This document shows positions 7,364 to 8,571 of a DNA stretch of 8,571 bases, piece by piece. The notes beneath the pieces are model-generated. The model was not told where the DNA came from. It searched no databases and saw only the letters and a program-made list of their open reading frames with translations. How positions within the stretch are numbered: position 1 is the first letter of the stretch; each line of letters starts with the position of its first letter. Where the stretch lies: positions 1-8,571 of the forward strand of contig JAICSD010000170.1 in NCBI GenBank assembly GCA_025937075.1, given 5' to 3'. The stretch is from Vicinamibacteria bacterium (lineage in GTDB: Bacteria; Acidobacteriota; Vicinamibacteria; Vicinamibacterales; 2-12-FULL-66-21). The translations under genes were made by a program, and so were the position numbers.

Positions 7364-7457
7364 GAATTGTAGATGTGAGATTCAAGACTGCAGATTGCTT
7401 GCAGAATTCGACATCGATCAAATCAATCTGCAATCTGCAATCATCGATCTGCAATTC
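7364..7457. repeat. AT-rich heptamer-based palindromic repeat, copy B (accA-recJ junction)
   Basis: This is the second copy of the element at 577-662. Its ends are near-perfect inverted repeats: GAATTGTAGAT at 7364-7374 and ATCTGCAATTC at 7447-7457 (one G:U-type mismatch). The right arm carries CAATCTG, CAATCTG, CAATC in tandem at 7424-7442; the left arm carries TGCAGATTG at 7389-7397, the reverse complement of 7424-7432 and 7431-7439. The middle (about 7398-7423) is unlike the middle of copy A, so arms are conserved and the loop is not. Seventeen bases of the element lie inside accA, and the other end stops three bases before the recJ ATG. Confidence 0.85.
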
Positions 7458-8427
7458 GGCCGTTCGCCGTATCCACGAACGCCGTCCCCTCGGCCCCCAT
7501 GCGCCGGAACTTGTCGTACCGGCGGTCGAGCCGCTGCTCGGGCGTCAACGGACTGACCTCCGCAAGCGCCGCCGAGAGCGCCTGATCGACGAGCGCAACC
7601 GCCGCCTCGTAGTCGTTGTGCGCGCCGCCCGCGGGCTCGGGGATGATGCCGTCGATCAGCCCGAGCTCGAGCATGTCCGGCGCCGTGATCTTCAAGGCTG
7701 CTGCCGCTTCGACCTTCTTGTTCGCGTCGCGCCAGAGAATCGCCGCGCAGCCTTCCGGCGGAATGACGCTGTAGACCGAGAACTCCTGCATCAGCACACG
7801 ATCGCCAATCGCGATCCCAAGCGCGCCGCCGCTCCCGCCCTCGCCGCACACGATGACGACGATCGGCACATCGATCATGATCATCTCGCGGAGATTGAGG
7901 GCGATGGCTTCGGCGACGCCGCGCTCCTCGGATTCGATGCCCGGATACGCGGCCGGGGTGTCGACGAAGACGACGATCGGCCGTGCGAATTTCTGCGCGA
8001 GATGCATCACCCGAAGCGCCTTCCGATACCCCTCCGGGCGCGCATAGCCGAAATTGCGGAAGATCTTCTGCTTCGTATCGCGCCCCTTCTGGTGACCGAC
8101 GACGGCGATCGGCGAGTCCTTGTAGGTGGCAAAGCCGGTCACGATGGCGTGGTCGTCGGCGAAGCGGCGGTCGCCGTGCAGCTCGTCGAAATCCGTGAAC
8201 AGCTGCTCGATGTAGTCAAGCGTATTGGGGCGATTCGAGTGCCGCGCGACGAGCACGCGCTGCCACGGCGTCAACGTGCGGAAGATCTCCTGCCGGATCT
8301 CGTCCGCGCGGCGCCGCAGCGATTCAATCGAGCGCTGCCGCTCCGGCGTCTGCGGCAGCATGCTGAGCGCCTCGATTTCCTTGAGCAGGACGCCGACGGG
8401 TTCTTCGAATTCCAGTAGTTCGGGCAT
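7441..8427 (-). CDS. accA: Acetyl-CoA carboxylase carboxyltransferase subunit alpha
   Basis: AccA pairs with AccD to transfer the carboxyl group from carboxybiotin to acetyl-CoA, making malonyl-CoA, the committed step of fatty-acid synthesis. The chosen ATG gives 328 residues, close to the 315-325 typical of the family. Its N-terminus, MPELLEFEEPVGVLLKEIEA, fits the usual LxFExP start. An in-frame TTG 36 bases upstream lies inside a hairpin repeat and would add 12 repeat-derived residues, so I rejected it. The crotonase-like carboxyltransferase core shows GDRRFADDHAIVTGFA (85-100), VDTPAAYPGIESEERG (155-170), the oxyanion-hole region GEGGSGGALGIAIGDRV (195-211) and the SVIPPEGCAAILW motif (220-232). 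The last four codons (IADR) and the TGA lie in or next to a heptamer repeat, so the C-terminus is partly repeat-derived. There is no Shine-Dalgarno sequence; a GC-rich hairpin ends 7 bases upstream. accD is not in the window. Confidence 0.96.
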   Translation of the reverse strand: MPELLEFEEPVGVLLKEIEALSMLPQTPERQRSIESLRRRADEIRQEIFRTLTPWQRVLVARHSNRPNTLDYIEQLFTDFDELHGDRRFADDHAIVTGFATYKDSPIAVVGHQKGRDTKQKIFRNFGYARPEGYRKALRVMHLAQKFARPIVVFVDTPAAYPGIESEERGVAEAIALNLREMIMIDVPIVVIVCGEGGSGGALGIAIGDRVLMQEFSVYSVIPPEGCAAILWRDANKKVEAAAALKITAPDMLELGLIDGIIPEPAGGAHNDYEAAVALVDQALSAALAEVSPLTPEQRLDRRYDKFRRMGAEGTAFVDTANGRIADR

Positions 8428-8434
8428 ATAGTTC

Positions 8435-8455
8435 GGCGGCCCATAAAGGGCCGCC
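8435..8455. repeat. GC-rich hairpin unit 1
   Basis: Arms GGCGGCCC and GGGCCGCC form a perfect 8-bp stem around the loop ATAAA. In the accA transcript this hairpin would end 7 bases before the ATG, close enough to affect ribosome access. Confidence 0.9.
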
Positions 8456-8466
8456 CCACGCAATCC

Positions 8467-8487
8467 GGCGGCCCATAAAGGGCCGCC
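8467..8487. repeat. GC-rich hairpin unit 2
   Basis: Identical to unit 1: the same 8-bp stem arms and the same ATAAA loop, preceded by CAATCC and followed by CTACGAACC. Confidence 0.9.
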
Positions 8488-8511
8488 CTACGAACCGGCG
8501 GACCGCAATCC

Positions 8512-8532
8512 GGCGGCCCGTAAAGGGCCGCC
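8512..8532. repeat. GC-rich hairpin unit 3 (loop variant)
   Basis: The stem arms are identical to units 1 and 2; the loop reads GTAAA instead of ATAAA. The only change between the three units therefore falls in the loop. It is preceded by CAATCC and followed by CCACGAACC. Confidence 0.9.
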
Positions 8533-8554
8533 CCACGAACCGCCGACTGTAGGG

Positions 8555-8571
8555 CGCCCCGTTACGGGGCG
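8555..8571. repeat. Related hairpin with a different core, cut by the window edge
   Basis: CGCCCCG and CGGGGCG form a perfect 7-bp stem with loop TTA. The preceding GTAGG linker resembles the linkers of the other units. The stem could extend if the base sequence beyond 8571 complements GGG at 8552-8554; this cannot be seen here. Confidence 0.75.

Larger units (their letters stand above)
8428..8571. repeat. Cluster of GC-rich palindromic repeats upstream of accA
   Basis: The 144 bases before accA contain no gene that I can support. They hold three copies of a 21-base hairpin and one related hairpin at the window edge, joined by short shared linkers (CCACG or CTACGAA on one side, CAATCC on the other). 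Copy starts are 32 and 45 bases apart; the longer step includes a remnant GGCGG at 8497-8501. Pattern and position resemble REP-type intergenic repeats. No T-run follows any stem, so classical rho-independent termination is not supported. No promoter could be made out. Confidence 0.85.

Noticed and set aside
8428..8463. Extended accA start at the TTG at 8461-8463
   Set aside because: The extra 12 residues would be encoded by a hairpin repeat and are not seen at typical AccA N-termini; the ATG at 8425-8427 gives a family-like start.
8435..8571. GC-rich hairpins as rho-independent terminators of a gene beyond the right edge
   Set aside because: No U-run follows any stem on either strand, and the identical hairpins recur with shared linkers, which fits dispersed repeats better.

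Overview
The window is a compact stretch of a high-GC, Gram-negative bacterial chromosome. All seven recognisable genes lie on the minus strand, so transcription runs from high to low coordinates: accA, recJ, a large lptC/lptA-like gene, lptB, rpoN, hpf, and the 5' part of hprK, which leaves the window at base 1. LPS-transport genes imply an outer membrane. Long-form HPF together with HprK, the high GC content and intergenic repeats full of AGATTGC-type heptamers suggest Acidobacteriota (perhaps Vicinamibacteria). That placement is inference; no rRNA or other phylogenetic marker was compared.

Layout. Bases 8428-8571, upstream of accA, hold a cluster of GC-rich palindromic repeats. accA (fatty-acid synthesis) occupies 7441-8427. 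An AT-rich heptamer repeat element fills the accA-recJ gap (7364-7457) and runs into the accA stop. recJ, lptCA, lptB, rpoN and hpf (7360 down to 672) are packed with gaps of 3, 3, 31 and 10 bases and look like one transcription unit. A second copy of the same heptamer element (577-662) fills the hpf-hprK gap. Long open frames on the plus strand are antisense shadows.

Function. lptB and the lptCA-like gene supply the cytoplasmic ATPase and a membrane-anchored periplasmic part of the LPS export machine. rpoN, hpf and hprK form the classical sigma-54 / ribosome hibernation / phosphotransfer regulatory cluster, which in Proteobacteria also sits beside lptA-lptB. accA feeds malonyl-CoA into lipid (and lipid A acyl chain) synthesis, so envelope supply is a plausible common theme. 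RecJ is a DNA-repair outlier.

Most of the window is conserved housekeeping content, and I see no clear new defence or mobile system. The points most worth a second look are the 737-residue single-chain periplasmic LPS-transport protein, and the two repeat families that directly abut start or stop codons of accA, recJ and hprK.
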